The notes: a model not told the origin generated them from the sequence alone. DNA of 64,000 nucleotides from Mycobacterium sp. IS-1742 (GCF_001500125.1 NZ_LQIV01000010.1:52570-116569), one strand, 5' to 3'; positions 48,265 to 60,499 are shown, counted from the stretch's first letter. Numbers and translations: made by a program.

Positions 48265-48835
48265 GGTCGTGCCCCGTTGCGATGATCTCGGCCTTGAGCC
48301 GCGCCAGGGCGCGGTGCTGCGCCACGCGCACCGCCCCCGCGGTGCTCCCGACCGCCTCGGCGGTCTCCTCGGCGCTCATGCCGACGACGACGCGCAGGAT
48401 CAGGATCTCGCGCTGCTTGTCCGGCAGCACACCGAGCAGCTTCTCCATCCGCGCCGAGGACTCGGCGTTGATGGCCAACTGTTCGGGCCCCGCCTCACCG
48501 GAGAACCGTTCGGGCACCACGTCGGTGGGGTCCGACTTGTTTCGGCTCGCCGCTCGGTGGGCGTCCGCGATCTTGTGCGCTGCGATGCCATACACAAAGG
48601 CGAGGAACGGTCGTCCCTGGTCCTTGTAGCGCGGCAGCGCCGTGATGGCGGCCAAGCACACCTCCTGCGCAACGTCGTCTGCGGAGAGGCCACTTCGTTC
48701 CGTCGCGCCGATCCTGGCTCGGCAGTACCGCACGACGATCGGTCGAATGGTCTCCAGCACTTCCCGGAGTGCATCTCGATTGCCCGCCACTGCCTCAGCG
48801 ACGACAGCATCGAGACGATCTCCCGAAAGTGTCAT
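48257..48835 (-). CDS. sigD: ECF RNA polymerase sigma factor SigD
   Basis: A 192-residue ECF sigma factor. Region 2 (IRPIVVRYCRARIG, then LSADDVAQEVCLAAITALPRY) and region 4 (LPDKQREILILRVVVGMSAEETAEAVG, with recognition helix TAGAVRVAQHRALARLK) are clear. It is held inactive by RsdA, encoded immediately downstream. ATG 48835 aligns with the conserved start of the sigma domain; a TTG at 48853 could extend it by six residues. Confidence 0.93.
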   Translation of the reverse strand: MTLSGDRLDAVVAEAVAGNRDALREVLETIRPIVVRYCRARIGATERSGLSADDVAQEVCLAAITALPRYKDQGRPFLAFVYGIAAHKIADAHRAASRNKSDPTDVVPERFSGEAGPEQLAINAESSARMEKLLGVLPDKQREILILRVVVGMSAEETAEAVGSTAGAVRVAQHRALARLKAEIIATGHDHA

Positions 48836-48922
48836 CGTGGGTGTGCTCTCCAACGTTACGAACGGCGTATCCGACGGTCTGGCTCAGCTAAACAATAACG
48901 ATGCCTACGGGCGCCACCCGGA

Positions 48923-49699
48923 CTAGCGAACAGACCACACACCGCCCCTGTGTCGGACAGTATCTGCGCTGGTGTCGCGAAAGTCCGTGACCTGGCCCGG
49001 CGTGTACTGCGCGCTCCCGATGTCGGCGAGCAGGCTGGCGAGCGCCCAGCGCAGCGGCACCAGTCCCAGCGCGTCCGCCCGGTCGAGTGCGGCGTCGGCG
49101 ATCGCCCGGCAACGGTCGAGTTCGCCGTGACTGCACAGCGCCGCGGCGAGCACCACGTCGGATTTGACGCGATGCCGCACCGAGGTGAACGCCGCCGCCG
49201 CCGTGACGGCGCGTTCGGCGTGCTCGACGGCCGTCGCGCCGTCCCCCTGCACCATCGCGAGTTCCGCGCTGACCCACTCCAGGCGCACCGGCAGGCGGGC
49301 CTCGCCGGCGGCCTCGACGACCGTGGCCGCGCGCTCGAGCAGCCGCTGCGATGCCGCGAACCGGCCGACTCCGAGGGCGTCGGCTGCGAGGCCGATCAGC
49401 GCGTCGGCGACCGCGTCGTCGGTGTCCGCGGCCCGCAACGCCCGGCCGTCCCATCCCGCGGCCGGTCGGTGGCCGCCCAGTTGCCGCAGGAAGGACGCCG
49501 CGGTGCTCATCGCCAGAGAACGCGGGGCGGGCCCGGAGGACCGCGCCAGGGCGGTCAATTCGGTGTGTGCGACGGCGTAGCGGCCCTGACCGCCCGCGGC
49601 CACCGCACGCAGCCACCGGTCCCGCGAGCCGGCCGGCGGGGGTAGCGGCCAGAGATCGGGCCGGTCGCCGAACGCGGCGTCGAGGAGCGGGCTGGTCAT
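48923..49699 (-). CDS. Helical (TPR-like) conserved protein, Rv3415c-type
   Basis: A 258-residue Ala-rich all-helical protein with degenerate tetratricopeptide-like repeats (AVADALIGLAADALGVGRF, then VKSDVVLAAALCSHGELDRC). It lies upstream of sigD on the same strand, as Rv3415c does in M. tuberculosis (recall). Function unknown; protein-protein interaction is likely from the fold. The ATG at 49699 is preceded by 410 bp that hold the whiB3 promoter. Confidence 0.82.
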   Translation of the reverse strand: MTSPLLDAAFGDRPDLWPLPPPAGSRDRWLRAVAAGGQGRYAVAHTELTALARSSGPAPRSLAMSTAASFLRQLGGHRPAAGWDGRALRAADTDDAVADALIGLAADALGVGRFAASQRLLERAATVVEAAGEARLPVRLEWVSAELAMVQGDGATAVEHAERAVTAAAAFTSVRHRVKSDVVLAAALCSHGELDRCRAIADAALDRADALGLVPLRWALASLLADIGSAQYTPGQVTDFRDTSADTVRHRGGVWSVR

Positions 49700-49981
49700 G
49701 GCCTTGCGACGCTACCAACGCCGCGTCGGGGGGTTGAGTGGCAAATCACGATTCCGCGAAGGCCGTCGAGCGGTTAACTCTTTGTGCGCCTCGAGTTACG
49801 GCCACGTTAAGCAGCGGCCCGAAGCTGCCATTGGCCGATGGGCGCGAACTGGCTGAATGCCGTCGTCAGAGGCGGCGCCGCCTCGGCGGTTAGCACGTTT
49901 CGCGCCGACGGCAAGTCAGAAGGATGAACGTGACGTAAATTCTTGAGCTGCGGTTATGCGATTGAGCACATGATCGGGCTA

Positions 49982-50011
49982 TTGACGGAAATTCTTTTGC
50001 CCTTCTACGTT
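49982..50011 (+). promoter_or_regulatory. Putative sigma-A-type promoter of whiB3
   Basis: TTGACG (49982-49987) and TACGTT (50006-50011) are separated by 18 bp, giving a start near 50018 and a leader of about 90 nt. The rest of the 410-bp gap (49700-50109) is relatively AT-rich for this genome and contains no ORF I can support. Confidence 0.5.
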
Positions 50012-50109
50012 GTGTGCACGAGTGGTCATCGGCGACAAGTGCTCGAATCTGTTCCACGACGCACGCTCTATTGCGTTCCCGAAATGGGTGTTTAGAGAGG
50101 GGTTTTCCC

Positions 50110-50400
50110 ATGCCTCAGCCGCAGCAGCTGCCCGGACCCAACGCCGACATCTGGGATTGGCAGATGCACGGACTTTGCCGGGGTGTCGATTCTTCGATGT
50201 TCTTCCACCCCGACGGCGAGCGGGGACGCGCCCGCGCCCAACGCGAAATGCGCGCCAAGGAAATGTGCCGAAGCTGCCCTGTGATCGCCCAATGCCGCTC
50301 GCACGCTCTCGCCGTCGGCGAGCCCTACGGAATCTGGGGCGGATTGAGCGAATCCGAGCGGGAGATGTTGCTCAAGCGCGGTATCCGCCGGACCGCCTGA
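50110..50400 (+). CDS. whiB3: Redox-sensing iron-sulfur regulator WhiB3
   Basis: A 96-residue Wbl protein. The four [4Fe-4S] cysteines are at 23, 53, 56 and 62 (CRSCPVIAQC), followed by the turn GIWGGLS and a basic C-terminal tail KRGIRRTA that contacts DNA. WhiB3 senses NO/O2 and redox state, binds the SigA region 4, and controls lipid synthesis in mycobacteria. ATG 50110 (MPQPQQLPGPNADIW) matches the remembered M. tuberculosis start. Confidence 0.96.
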   Translation: MPQPQQLPGPNADIWDWQMHGLCRGVDSSMFFHPDGERGRARAQREMRAKEMCRSCPVIAQCRSHALAVGEPYGIWGGLSESEREMLLKRGIRRTA

Positions 50401-50422
50401 CGACGCCACTCAGCGAACGATG

Positions 50423-50456
50423 AAGCCCCATCTCGGCAAACACCGAGATGGGGCTT
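50423..50456. terminator. Strong bidirectional hairpin between whiB3 and the NmrA-like gene
   Basis: A perfect 14-bp stem (AAGCCCCATCTCGG at 50423-50436 with its complement at 50443-50456) encloses a 6-nt loop. It lies 22 bp after the whiB3 stop and 34 bp before the stop of the convergent gene. It probably serves both. Confidence 0.85.
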
Positions 50457-50490
50457 CTCCGTCTGTGGACGACGAATTCCGGGGGTCGGC

Positions 50491-51243
50491 TCAGCGGGCG
50501 CCGGCCGCCAGCCATCGCTCGAACGTCGTCGAGGCGATGCGGGCGTTGTCCGCCGGCAGCAGGACGTTGCCGGCCATGGACAGATCCAGGGGTCCCGACC
50601 AGGTGGGCACCAGCTTGACCGTCCGCCCGCGGACGGCGTTGGTGCGCCTGGCCATGTCGACCAGGTCCTGGGTCTCGGGTCCGGCGACGTCGACATAGCG
50701 GCCCTGCGGCTCTCCGGCGGCGATCTCGGCCAGGACGGCGGCGATGTCGTCGGGGGCGATCGGCTGCACCAGCAGCGGGGCGATGGTGGCGACGCCGTCG
50801 TGTTCGGTCCAGCCGGCCGCCAGAGCCGCGAAATCGTGGAACTGCGTGGCCGGCACGATCGTCCACGGCACGGCGCCTTCTGCGACCAGGCGCTCCTGTT
50901 CCCGCTTGCCGTCGTAGTGCGCGGTACCGCCGTCGCTCATCCGGTCGATACCGACGATCGACAGCAGCACATGGTGGGACACCCCTGCCCGTTTCTCCGC
51001 CGCCAGGAGAGTCCTCGTCGTGGTCGCGAAATAGTCGCGCGTCTCGTCGGGGCTGATCGGTGGCGAACTGATCGCATCGACCACGGCGTGGACGCCGTCG
51101 AGCGCAGCGTCCAGACCGTCGCCCGTCAGCAGGTCGACGCCGAGCGAGCGACTTATACGGACGACCTCGTGCCCGTCCCGCTCGAGGAACGACGCCGTGC
51201 GGGCACCGATGTTGCCGGTCGCGCCGGCCACCGCGATTCGCAT
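50491..51243 (-). CDS. NAD(P)-binding NmrA/SDR-like protein
   Basis: A 250-residue atypical short-chain dehydrogenase. The Rossmann motif is RIAVAGATGNIGARTASFL (residues 2-20), and the catalytic Tyr-x-x-x-Lys region appears as AHYDGKREQE. Such proteins act as NAD(P)H-dependent reductases or NADP sensors; the substrate is unknown. GGGAGGT upstream supports ATG 51243. It starts 32 bp after the aroG stop on the same strand and may be co-transcribed with it. Confidence 0.85.
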   Translation of the reverse strand: MRIAVAGATGNIGARTASFLERDGHEVVRISRSLGVDLLTGDGLDAALDGVHAVVDAISSPPISPDETRDYFATTTRTLLAAEKRAGVSHHVLLSIVGIDRMSDGGTAHYDGKREQERLVAEGAVPWTIVPATQFHDFAALAAGWTEHDGVATIAPLLVQPIAPDDIAAVLAEIAAGEPQGRYVDVAGPETQDLVDMARRTNAVRGRTVKLVPTWSGPLDLSMAGNVLLPADNARIASTTFERWLAAGAR

Positions 51244-51275
51244 CGTGACCTCCCCGATCACGGTAACCGAGCGGC

Positions 51276-52328
<1,053 letters not shown>

Positions 52329-52391
52329 TTCTCGAGGTGCCTTTCTGGACACGGGCACCTGCGTGGGGTTCCGGTGCCCTTGAATGACGAA

Positions 52392-52481
52392 AGGCAGCGA
52401 CCGAGTGGTCACTGCCTGGGCTCCGGGTGGATGCGTGCTTAGCGCTGCGCTTTATCGGCTCCGCCCGGAGCCTCGATAAAG
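52392..52481 (-). promoter_or_regulatory. Candidate transcription attenuator in the aroG leader
   Basis: Hairpin 1 pairs 52466-52481 with 52450-52463, with a 2-nt bulge, and overlaps the leader codons just after the aromatic run. Hairpin 2 pairs 52407-52417 with 52392-52402 at 10 of 11 positions around a 4-nt loop. On the minus strand GGCTCCGGG (52472-52464) in the 5' arm of hairpin 1 can instead pair perfectly over 9 bp with CCCGGAGCC (52427-52419), so mutually exclusive folds exist. A U-run after hairpin 2 is weak (TTT). Confidence 0.65.
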
Positions 52482-52513
52482 AGCCAATAGCCGGCGCGCA
52501 CACCAATGGTCAC
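52439..52513 (-). CDS. 24-residue aromatic leader peptide upstream of aroG
   Basis: A GTG-initiated ORF of 24 codons ending TAA. Residues 9-12 are Tyr-Trp-Leu-Phe, a rare aromatic run placed just before an RNA hairpin, the layout of ribosome-mediated attenuators. The GTG lies 6 nt after a -10 TAGCCT, so the leader mRNA probably starts at this codon. It lies 110 bp upstream of the DAHP synthase ATG. A comparable leader ahead of aroF is known in Corynebacterium glutamicum (recall). Expression would rise when charged aromatic tRNAs are scarce. Confidence 0.75.
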   Translation of the reverse strand: MTIGVRAGYWLFIEAPGGADKAQR

Positions 52514-52519
52514 GCGGAC

Positions 52520-52525
52520 AGGCTA
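52520..52525 (-). promoter_or_regulatory. -10 box of the aroG leader transcript
   Basis: On the minus strand TAGCCT is followed by GTCCGC and then the leader GTG at 52513, the geometry of a leaderless mycobacterial promoter. No clear -35 was seen. Confidence 0.55.
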
Positions 52526-52600
52526 CACCACCGGTCGGGGTCACCTCGGCCGGGGACTTTCGCCTCTGGCAGATGGCCGTGGGCCGCGAAGGATGGGGGT

Positions 52601-53113
52601 ATGCCTCCGCACTGCGATTCTCTCGACGGTCCGGTCGTCACCGCTGCCAAGGCGGCCCTGGTGGAAGCGAATGTCGACCTGGTCCTGCCGTTCGTCCCGG
52701 AAGGCGCCGAACAGGAGGTGCGGGACGCGTTCGAGCGCACCCGCGCCGCTCAGGCCGAAGGCGGGCACGTTACGCACGAGGTGGCCGATCTGTACTTTTT
52801 CGGCACCGTGGTCCGCCTGCATCGAGCAGGTGAGGGTGCACCGTTCACCGGGCTCAAACCGGCCGGTCTCGACGTGGGACCGGTGATCCCGATGGCGGAG
52901 CGGGCGATCGAGCAGCGATCCGTCGACGATCTGCACGCCTTCCTGTCCGCCGAACTGCGCAAGGAGCTGCAGAGGCGCCTCGACAGGATCAAGGCGCTCA
53001 GCGCGGGGGTGACGACGGCCGAGCGTCGCGAATACGTCGAAGCGGTTCTGGGCCTGCAGGTGTACAGCCACCACCTGTACAGGTTCATGCGACGCGATCC
53101 GCACGAGGGTTGA
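52601..53113 (+). CDS. DUF6448-type conserved protein
   Basis: A 170-residue helical protein opening MPPHCDSLDGPVVTAAKAAL, with LYFFGTVVRLHRAGEGAPFTG and VYSHHLYRFM near the end. These blocks match DUF6448 proteins of scattered bacteria and archaea as I remember them. The conserved Cys and His residues suggest metal or haem binding, unproven. Function unknown. GAAGGATGGGGG just upstream supports ATG 52601; open frame upstream overlaps the aroG leader on the other strand and is not coding. It is divergent from that leader. Confidence 0.8.
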   Translation: MPPHCDSLDGPVVTAAKAALVEANVDLVLPFVPEGAEQEVRDAFERTRAAQAEGGHVTHEVADLYFFGTVVRLHRAGEGAPFTGLKPAGLDVGPVIPMAERAIEQRSVDDLHAFLSAELRKELQRRLDRIKALSAGVTTAERREYVEAVLGLQVYSHHLYRFMRRDPHEG

Positions 53114-53143
53114 CCGTTCGGCTTCTCGGCCAGCGCCTGCGTT

Positions 53144-53806
53144 TCATCCGGGGTGGGCGGCCAACCATTCGAGAAGGAGGTCTGCGACCGCGTCCGATTG
53201 CTCGTCGAGCAACCAGTGTGATCCCGACAGTATCTTGAAGCGATACTCGGCACTGACATGGTCGCCGGTGAGCCGGGCGCCCTTCTCCACGAGGCCGGCG
53301 TCGCGGTCACTCCACACGAACATCGTTGGGACAGTGATCTTTCTGTTGATACGAGGAATCCCGGACAGCGGGATCGCGCGGTACCAGTTCAGCGCAGCGG
53401 TGAGCACACCTGGCTCACTCATGGCGCGGGCATCGCGGTCGGCGGCGTCCTTGGGCTGCCCCGCCTTCGACTGCATGAACCTCGACATCCTCGAGCCGCT
53501 CCCGTCGCCGCTCAGGAGATATCGCTCGGGGATCCCAGGAATCTGGAAGAAGGAGATGTACCAGGAAGCGAATGCCTGTCTGCTTGTCGGCATCGCTCTG
53601 AGGAACGCCGCGGGGTGCGGCACGGACATCGCGGTCAGCGAAGCGAGGCGCTCGGGCATGTCGGCGGCGAGAGCCCATGCCACAGTGGCACCCCAGTCGT
53701 AGCCGACCAGGTGTACCCGCGCCGCACCGCTGGCGTCGATGAGGGCGAGGATGTCGGCGACCAGCTCGGAGATCCGGTAATCCCGCCGGCGCGCGGGACA
53801 ATCGCG
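53144..53806 (-). pseudogene. 5'-truncated epoxide hydrolase/dehalogenase-like alpha/beta-hydrolase
   Basis: The conserved core reads from RDYRISELVADILALIDASG through LVGYDWGATVAWALAA (nucleophile Asp in GYDWGA) to VPTMFVWSDRDAGL (acid) and ILSGSHWLLDEQ (His). The reading frame is closed by an in-frame TAG at 53807-53809, so roughly the first 100-120 residues, including the HGxP oxyanion loop, are missing. A start inside the core (ATG 53683) would omit the nucleophile. Sequence upstream of the stop does not continue the family. It is read as a decayed gene. Confidence 0.75.
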
Positions 53807-53854
53807 CTACCCACTCCCCTCGGATCAGCTCCCGTTCACGGTTGTCAGGCGTAA

Positions 53855-54871
<1,017 letters not shown>

Positions 54872-54920
54872 CGGATCCCACCAGAACCGGTCTTGTGGCC
54901 TGCGCCGAATAAGTCGGCTG

Positions 54921-55553
54921 TCACCGCGATCGCCGGCGCAGTACGGACACACCCGGTCCGTCCAGCTCGCCGAAGACCGGAACCCGTCCCACGGCGGCCA
55001 TCAACAACATGCCCGCTCGCCCGCGAATGTTCTGTCCCGCACCCCATTCCCGATCCATGTCGGTGGCTCGCAGGCGAAGACCGCGTAGGCGCAGCAACGG
55101 CACCAACCCGATCGGAACCGGCCCGGCGAGAAAGTCGAGTGCCACCGCGGTTCGCCGCGGATCAGGCGCGAAGTCGAGCCCGAGCGGAATTCTCATGTCA
55201 CCGCTGTGCGCCATCACCTCGGCGAGCAGCCCAGGAGCTTGCGGTGGAGGTCGCCAATACCGGTGGTCTGCAAGGCTGCGCAACCCTGCGGCGATCTCAC
55301 CGGCGGGCAGCTCGGCTTTGCGGCGCGCCAGCTCGTCGATGGCGCGATCCGGACTGCCGCGTCGCACGCCCAGCAGCGTCATCTTGAGCGTGCCCTCGAC
55401 GAGGAAGCTCAATAGATGGGCGCCGACTGTCTTCACATCCCAGCCGGCGCAGAGGCTCGGGGTCGCCAACTGACTGTCGTCCAGTTCGTCGAGGAGGTCG
55501 GCCACACGACGACGTTCGTCCGCTACCGCGGCGAAGATCTGATCGCGGTCCAT
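54921..55553 (-). CDS. DinB/maleylpyruvate-isomerase-like protein (TIGR03083 type)
   Basis: A 210-residue protein of the actinobacterial maleylpyruvate isomerase N-terminal/DinB-like helical bundle type: DQIFAAVADERRRVADLLDEL, then LCAGWDVKTVGAHLLSFLV (metal-ligand His) and LAEVMAHSGDMRIPLGL (second His). Many members are thiol-dependent S-transferases. Substrate unknown. ATG 55553 is chosen; the open frame upstream to 55781 runs through a decayed cyclase fragment and is not part of this gene. Confidence 0.8.
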   Translation of the reverse strand: MDRDQIFAAVADERRRVADLLDELDDSQLATPSLCAGWDVKTVGAHLLSFLVEGTLKMTLLGVRRGSPDRAIDELARRKAELPAGEIAAGLRSLADHRYWRPPPQAPGLLAEVMAHSGDMRIPLGLDFAPDPRRTAVALDFLAGPVPIGLVPLLRLRGLRLRATDMDREWGAGQNIRGRAGMLLMAAVGRVPVFGELDGPGVSVLRRRSR

Positions 55554-55609
55554 CACAGAAGAATACGGCCGTCGCGCACAACGAGTTCCGAAAACGGAAG
55601 GTCGAGCAC

Positions 55610-55660
55610 CTGGTGGGCGTGGCCGCGGCGACCGTGCCCGTGATCCTGGTCCCCGGTCGG
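55610..55660 (-). repeat. Diverged copy of the groEL1 3' end
   Basis: 51 bp match the last 51 bp of groEL1 (56368-56418) at 43 positions in the same orientation. In the groEL1 frame it still encodes DQDHGHGRRGHAH where the true tail is [13 protein letters not shown]. It abuts the end of a decayed cyclase gene, so that remnant is bracketed by two direct copies of the groEL1 tail. Confidence 0.8.
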
Positions 55661-56308
55661 TGAGCCCGAGCGGTCGGGTAGTCAGGGCGTCGACAGTCTG
55701 ACTGGCGGTGAAGATGGCGTCACCGGTGGTCTTAGTGAGCTGCTCGACGCGTGCCCCGACGTTGACGGTGTCGCCGATCAACGTGAACTCGAGCGAAGTC
55801 GTTGCCGCTCAGCGCATACCGGGCCAGATTGCGGCGACAACAGTGATCGGCACACCGATACACAGCGTCAACGCAGAAGCGATCACGACGGACAACGCCG
55901 GCGCATCACCCAACCGCTCCAGGACGAATGCCAGCAGAACACTGAGAAGGGCGAACACGAACGCGACTCCGAGGATGGACAGGTTGGTCCACGCGGCGAA
56001 GGTCGGACGTGAGCGAGGCAGCGAGTCACCGAGGCTGGTCTCACCTGAGATGGCGATCCTGGCCGGCGCAGCATTCCTTCCACGACGCTGTTGCAGCGTC
56101 GTGAGCAGACTGGCACCTCCGAGAGCGGCGCCGACGATCGCCACCACCGTTCGCACGCGTGCGTCGCGAGCCCAGGAGTAGGTCGCCTCGAGCGCCCTTG
56201 CAGGATCGACTCCCTAACCGGCAGCAGCAGCGCGAACGAGACGGCGCAGATCATCCATGAGTGTCTCGCTCCGTACCGGTCCCACACCCACTGCCAGATT
56301 CGGTCCAT
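55661..56308 (-). pseudogene. Decayed class III adenylate cyclase (Rv1318c-Rv1320c type)
   Basis: Three collinear pieces remain in different frames. The N-terminus is MDRIWQWVWDRYGARHSWM from ATG 56308. A membrane part runs ALEATYSWARDARVRTVV to IAISGETSLGDSLPRSRPTF and ends at a stop at 55809. The cyclase C-terminus is LEFTLIGDTVNVGARVEQL to LGLTDRG. The HAMP domain and most of the catalytic domain are gone and at least two segments of the membrane region are deleted. Pieces match, from memory, the membrane cyclases Rv1318c-Rv1320c. It lies directly after the groEL1 terminator. Confidence 0.82.
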
Positions 56309-56318
56309 ACCGACGACA

Positions 56319-56352
56319 AAACACCCCCGGCCCAACAGGACCGGGGGTGTTT
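56319..56352 (-). terminator. Intrinsic terminator of groES-groEL1
   Basis: A perfect 12-bp stem (56319-56330 with 56341-56352) with a 10-nt loop, followed on the minus strand by TTTT within the run leading to GTCGTC. It ends the groEL1 transcript 16 bp after the stop codon. Confidence 0.88.
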
Positions 56353-56367
56353 GCGTGGAACTCCGAA

Positions 56368-58032
<1,665 letters not shown>

Positions 58033-58074
58033 TCACCCGTACGTGACGGGGATCTCCGGGGCGGACACGGGCGC

Positions 58075-58377
58075 TTACTTGTTGACGACAGCCAGCACGT
58101 CGCGGGCCGAGAGGATCAGGTACTCCTCGCCGTTGTACTTGATCTCGGTGCCGCCGTACTTGCTGTAGATGACGGTGTCGCCCTCGGACACGTCCAGCGG
58201 AATCCGCTTTTCACCCTCGTCGTCCCAGCGGCCGGGGCCGACGGCGACAACGGTGCCCTCCTGCGGCTTCTCCTTGGCGGTGTCCGGGATGACCAGACCG
58301 GAAGCGGTCGTGGTCTCGGCCTCGTTGGCCTGGACGAGGATCTTGTCCTCGAGTGGCTTGATGTTCACGCTCGCCAC
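58075..58377 (-). CDS. groES: 10-kDa co-chaperonin GroES
   Basis: A 100-residue GroES ([20 protein letters not shown], the mobile loop [15 protein letters not shown], and [12 protein letters not shown]). GTG 58377 gives the exact family length, with GGAGGG 7 nt upstream; an ATG at 58392 overlaps that SD. It caps GroEL rings. Controlled by the CIRCE element 140 bp upstream. Confidence 0.97.
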   Translation of the reverse strand: MASVNIKPLEDKILVQANEAETTTASGLVIPDTAKEKPQEGTVVAVGPGRWDDEGEKRIPLDVSEGDTVIYSKYGGTEIKYNGEEYLILSARDVLAVVNK

Positions 58378-58515
58378 GATGGAGCCCTCCACTAGTTCGG
58401 TGTAGGTCCAGGTGGTCCCGGACCTGAATGTTTCCAGCGTTTACAGATGCTCGGCATGCGTCCGGTCCCGAGCGCCGTCGTCGCGGGTGCCGACACAGGG
58501 TTGGCCGCCTGCCAC

Positions 58516-58549
58516 CTAGCACTCTATACATGCGAGTGCTAGCACTCAA
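58516..58549 (-). promoter_or_regulatory. CIRCE element (HrcA operator) with extra half-site and groES promoter
   Basis: CTAGCACTC-N9-GAGTGCTAG at 58516-58542 is a CIRCE inverted repeat. GAGTGCTAGCACTC (58534-58547) adds a third half-site sharing the right arm. On the minus strand TATAGA (58528-58523) lies in the CIRCE spacer and TTGAGT (58549-58544) 15 nt upstream, a plausible -10 and -35. HrcA binding would therefore block the promoter. The stop codon of the neighbouring SnoaL-like gene overlaps this -35. Confidence 0.88.
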
Positions 58550-59007
58550 GGGTGGGTGGGTGCCTGTCCGCCGAAGTCATGCGGGTTGATCAAAAGATGC
58601 GCCGAGACGTCCCCGACGTGCTCCACGTCGACCTCACGCGCGGTGAAGTACCAGCCTGCCCCGTCGCGGGCGAAGGTGTCGCGGTAACGCCCGACGACGA
58701 TCGGCTGCAGCGGCACCGTCTCGGTCGCCTGCACGACGCAGAAGGTCGACCGGGCCGCCGCGGTGTCGCCGTCGAGTTCCACGACGGGGTTGAGCACGAG
58801 GTGACGCGTGCGCGGGGTGTTGCCCTGCTCGGGGTACCGCCTGGTCGTGGCCGTGAACAGCGTCGCGATCGGGCCGGCGCCGGCCACGCCCGCGAACGAA
58901 CCCCGCTCGAGCAGCCGCCCCACCCCGTCGAAATCCCCGGCGTCGACCAGCTCGGCGTAACGGTAGAGCAGCTCGTGGATCGCCAGGACGTGCTCGGCCC
59001 TGTTCAC
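58546..59007 (-). CDS. SnoaL-like (NTF2-fold) protein
   Basis: A 153-residue NTF2-like fold protein ([20 protein letters not shown], then [21 protein letters not shown] and [21 protein letters not shown]), typical of SnoaL-like isomerases/dehydratases and ring-hydroxylase beta-subunit relatives. Function unknown. The GTG start overlaps the tsaD stop by 4 bp (GTGA), so it is the last gene of the alr-tsa operon. Its 3' end runs into the groES promoter. Confidence 0.82.
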   Translation of the reverse strand: MNRAEHVLAIHELLYRYAELVDAGDFDGVGRLLERGSFAGVAGAGPIATLFTATTRRYPEQGNTPRTRHLVLNPVVELDGDTAAARSTFCVVQATETVPLQPIVVGRYRDTFARDGAGWYFTAREVDVEHVGDVSAHLLINPHDFGGQAPTHP

Positions 59008-60026
59008 GCGACCTGGCTCCGCACCACCGGCAGCCCCGGATCACTGGCCGCATCGAGCGGTGAGGCCGGCGCTCCGGCAGCGATCAGGTGGGCGGCGAAC
59101 GACGCGATCATCGCGCCGTTGTCGGTGCACAGCCGCGGCCGCGGGATCCGCAGGGTCAACCCCGCCTCGGCGCACCGCTGCTCGGCCAGTTCCCGAAGAC
59201 GCGAATTCGCCGCGACCCCGCCGGCGATGAGCAGTGTCGACACCCCGAGATTCTCGGCCGCCCGCACCGCCTTCCGAGTGAGCACGTCGGCCACCGCCTC
59301 CTGGAAGCCCGCCGCCACGTCGGCCTGCGACGCCTCGGGATGACTCTCCACGTACCGGGCGACCGCGGTCTTGAGACCCGAGAAGCTGAACGCGTGGGGG
59401 TCATCGCGTGGTCCGGTCATGCCGCGCGGGAACACGATGGCGTCGCGGTTCCCTTCCCGCGCCAGGTCGTCGAGCACCTTGCCGCCGGGATATCCCAGTC
59501 CGAGCAGCCGGGCCACCTTGTCGTAGGCCTCGCCTGCTGCGTCGTCGACCGTGCTGCCCAGCTCGATGATCGGCTCCCCCAGCGACCGCACGTGCAGCAG
59601 GTGGGTGTGGCCGCCGGAGACCAGCAGGCCCACACTCTCGGGCAGCGGACCGTGGTCGTAGACGTCGGCGGCCAGATGTCCACCGAGGTGGTTGACGCCG
59701 TAGAACGGAACCTGCCAGGCTGCCGAATACGCTTTGGCCGCAGCGACTCCCACGAGCAGTGCGCCGGCCAGTCCGGGTCCGATCGTGGCGGCCACCACGT
59801 CCGGCTTCCGGACGCCCGCCGTGTCGAGCGCGCGCCGCATGGTCGGGCCGAGCGCTTCGAGGTGGGCTCGGGAGGCGATCTCGGGCACCACGCCCCCGAA
59901 GCGCGCGTGCTCGTCCACGCTGGAGGCCACCTCGTCGGCCAACAACGTCACCGTGCCGTCGTCGGACAGTTCGGCGATGCCGACACCGGTCTCGTCGCAG
60001 GAGCTCTCGATGGCCAGGATGATCAC
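59004..60026 (-). CDS. tsaD: tRNA N6-threonylcarbamoyltransferase TsaD
   Basis: A 340-residue Kae1/Gcp-family protein. It has [15 protein letters not shown] at the start, [13 protein letters not shown] (metal-binding His pair), [33 protein letters not shown] and [14 protein letters not shown]. It transfers threonylcarbamoyl to A37 of ANN-decoding tRNAs with TsaB and TsaE, both encoded upstream here. The GTG start overlaps the rimI stop by 4 bp. Confidence 0.96.
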   Translation of the reverse strand: MIILAIESSCDETGVGIAELSDDGTVTLLADEVASSVDEHARFGGVVPEIASRAHLEALGPTMRRALDTAGVRKPDVVAATIGPGLAGALLVGVAAAKAYSAAWQVPFYGVNHLGGHLAADVYDHGPLPESVGLLVSGGHTHLLHVRSLGEPIIELGSTVDDAAGEAYDKVARLLGLGYPGGKVLDDLAREGNRDAIVFPRGMTGPRDDPHAFSFSGLKTAVARYVESHPEASQADVAAGFQEAVADVLTRKAVRAAENLGVSTLLIAGGVAANSRLRELAEQRCAEAGLTLRIPRPRLCTDNGAMIASFAAHLIAAGAPASPLDAASDPGLPVVRSQVA

Positions 60027-60499
60027 GGCACTTCTCGTTTCGCAACGCCGGGTGGGTCTCGCCTCATCGTATAGGCGTCCGCACCGCTGACCCGGTAGTA
60101 CCGCTTGCGCAGCCCCACCCTGGTGAACCCGACGCTCTCGTACAGCGCGATGGCCGGTTCGTTGTCGGTGCGCACCTCCAGGAAGATCACGCACTGACCG
60201 GCCACCTCGAGCAACGACTCGAGCATCCGGCGGCCGATCCCCCGACCCTGGTGGGCGGGGTCCACTCCGATGGTGTGGATCTCGTACTCGTACGGCTCGT
60301 TTCGTCCCAGCCGCGCGATGCCGCCGTACCCGACGAGGATGCCGTCGACGCGTGCCGCGACGTAATGGTTGTGCGGGGCGCTCAGTTCGGCGAGGAACGC
60401 CCGTGCGGGCCAGGGATCGTCGCCGGGGAAGAGCTCGGCTTCGAGATCGGCGCAGCGGGCGGCATCGTCTTCGGTGAGCGTGCCGTAGGTGACGCTCAC
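60023..60499 (-). CDS. rimI: Ribosomal protein S18 alanine N-acetyltransferase RimI
   Basis: A 158-residue GNAT acetyltransferase. The acetyl-CoA pyrophosphate loop is [15 protein letters not shown] (Q-x-x-G-x-G), followed by [19 protein letters not shown]. RimI acetylates the N-terminus of S18. GTG start overlaps the tsaB stop by 4 bp and its stop overlaps the tsaD start, so the gene is locked into the operon. Confidence 0.94.
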   Translation of the reverse strand: MSVTYGTLTEDDAARCADLEAELFPGDDPWPARAFLAELSAPHNHYVAARVDGILVGYGGIARLGRNEPYEYEIHTIGVDPAHQGRGIGRRMLESLLEVAGQCVIFLEVRTDNEPAIALYESVGFTRVGLRKRYYRVSGADAYTMRRDPPGVAKREVP

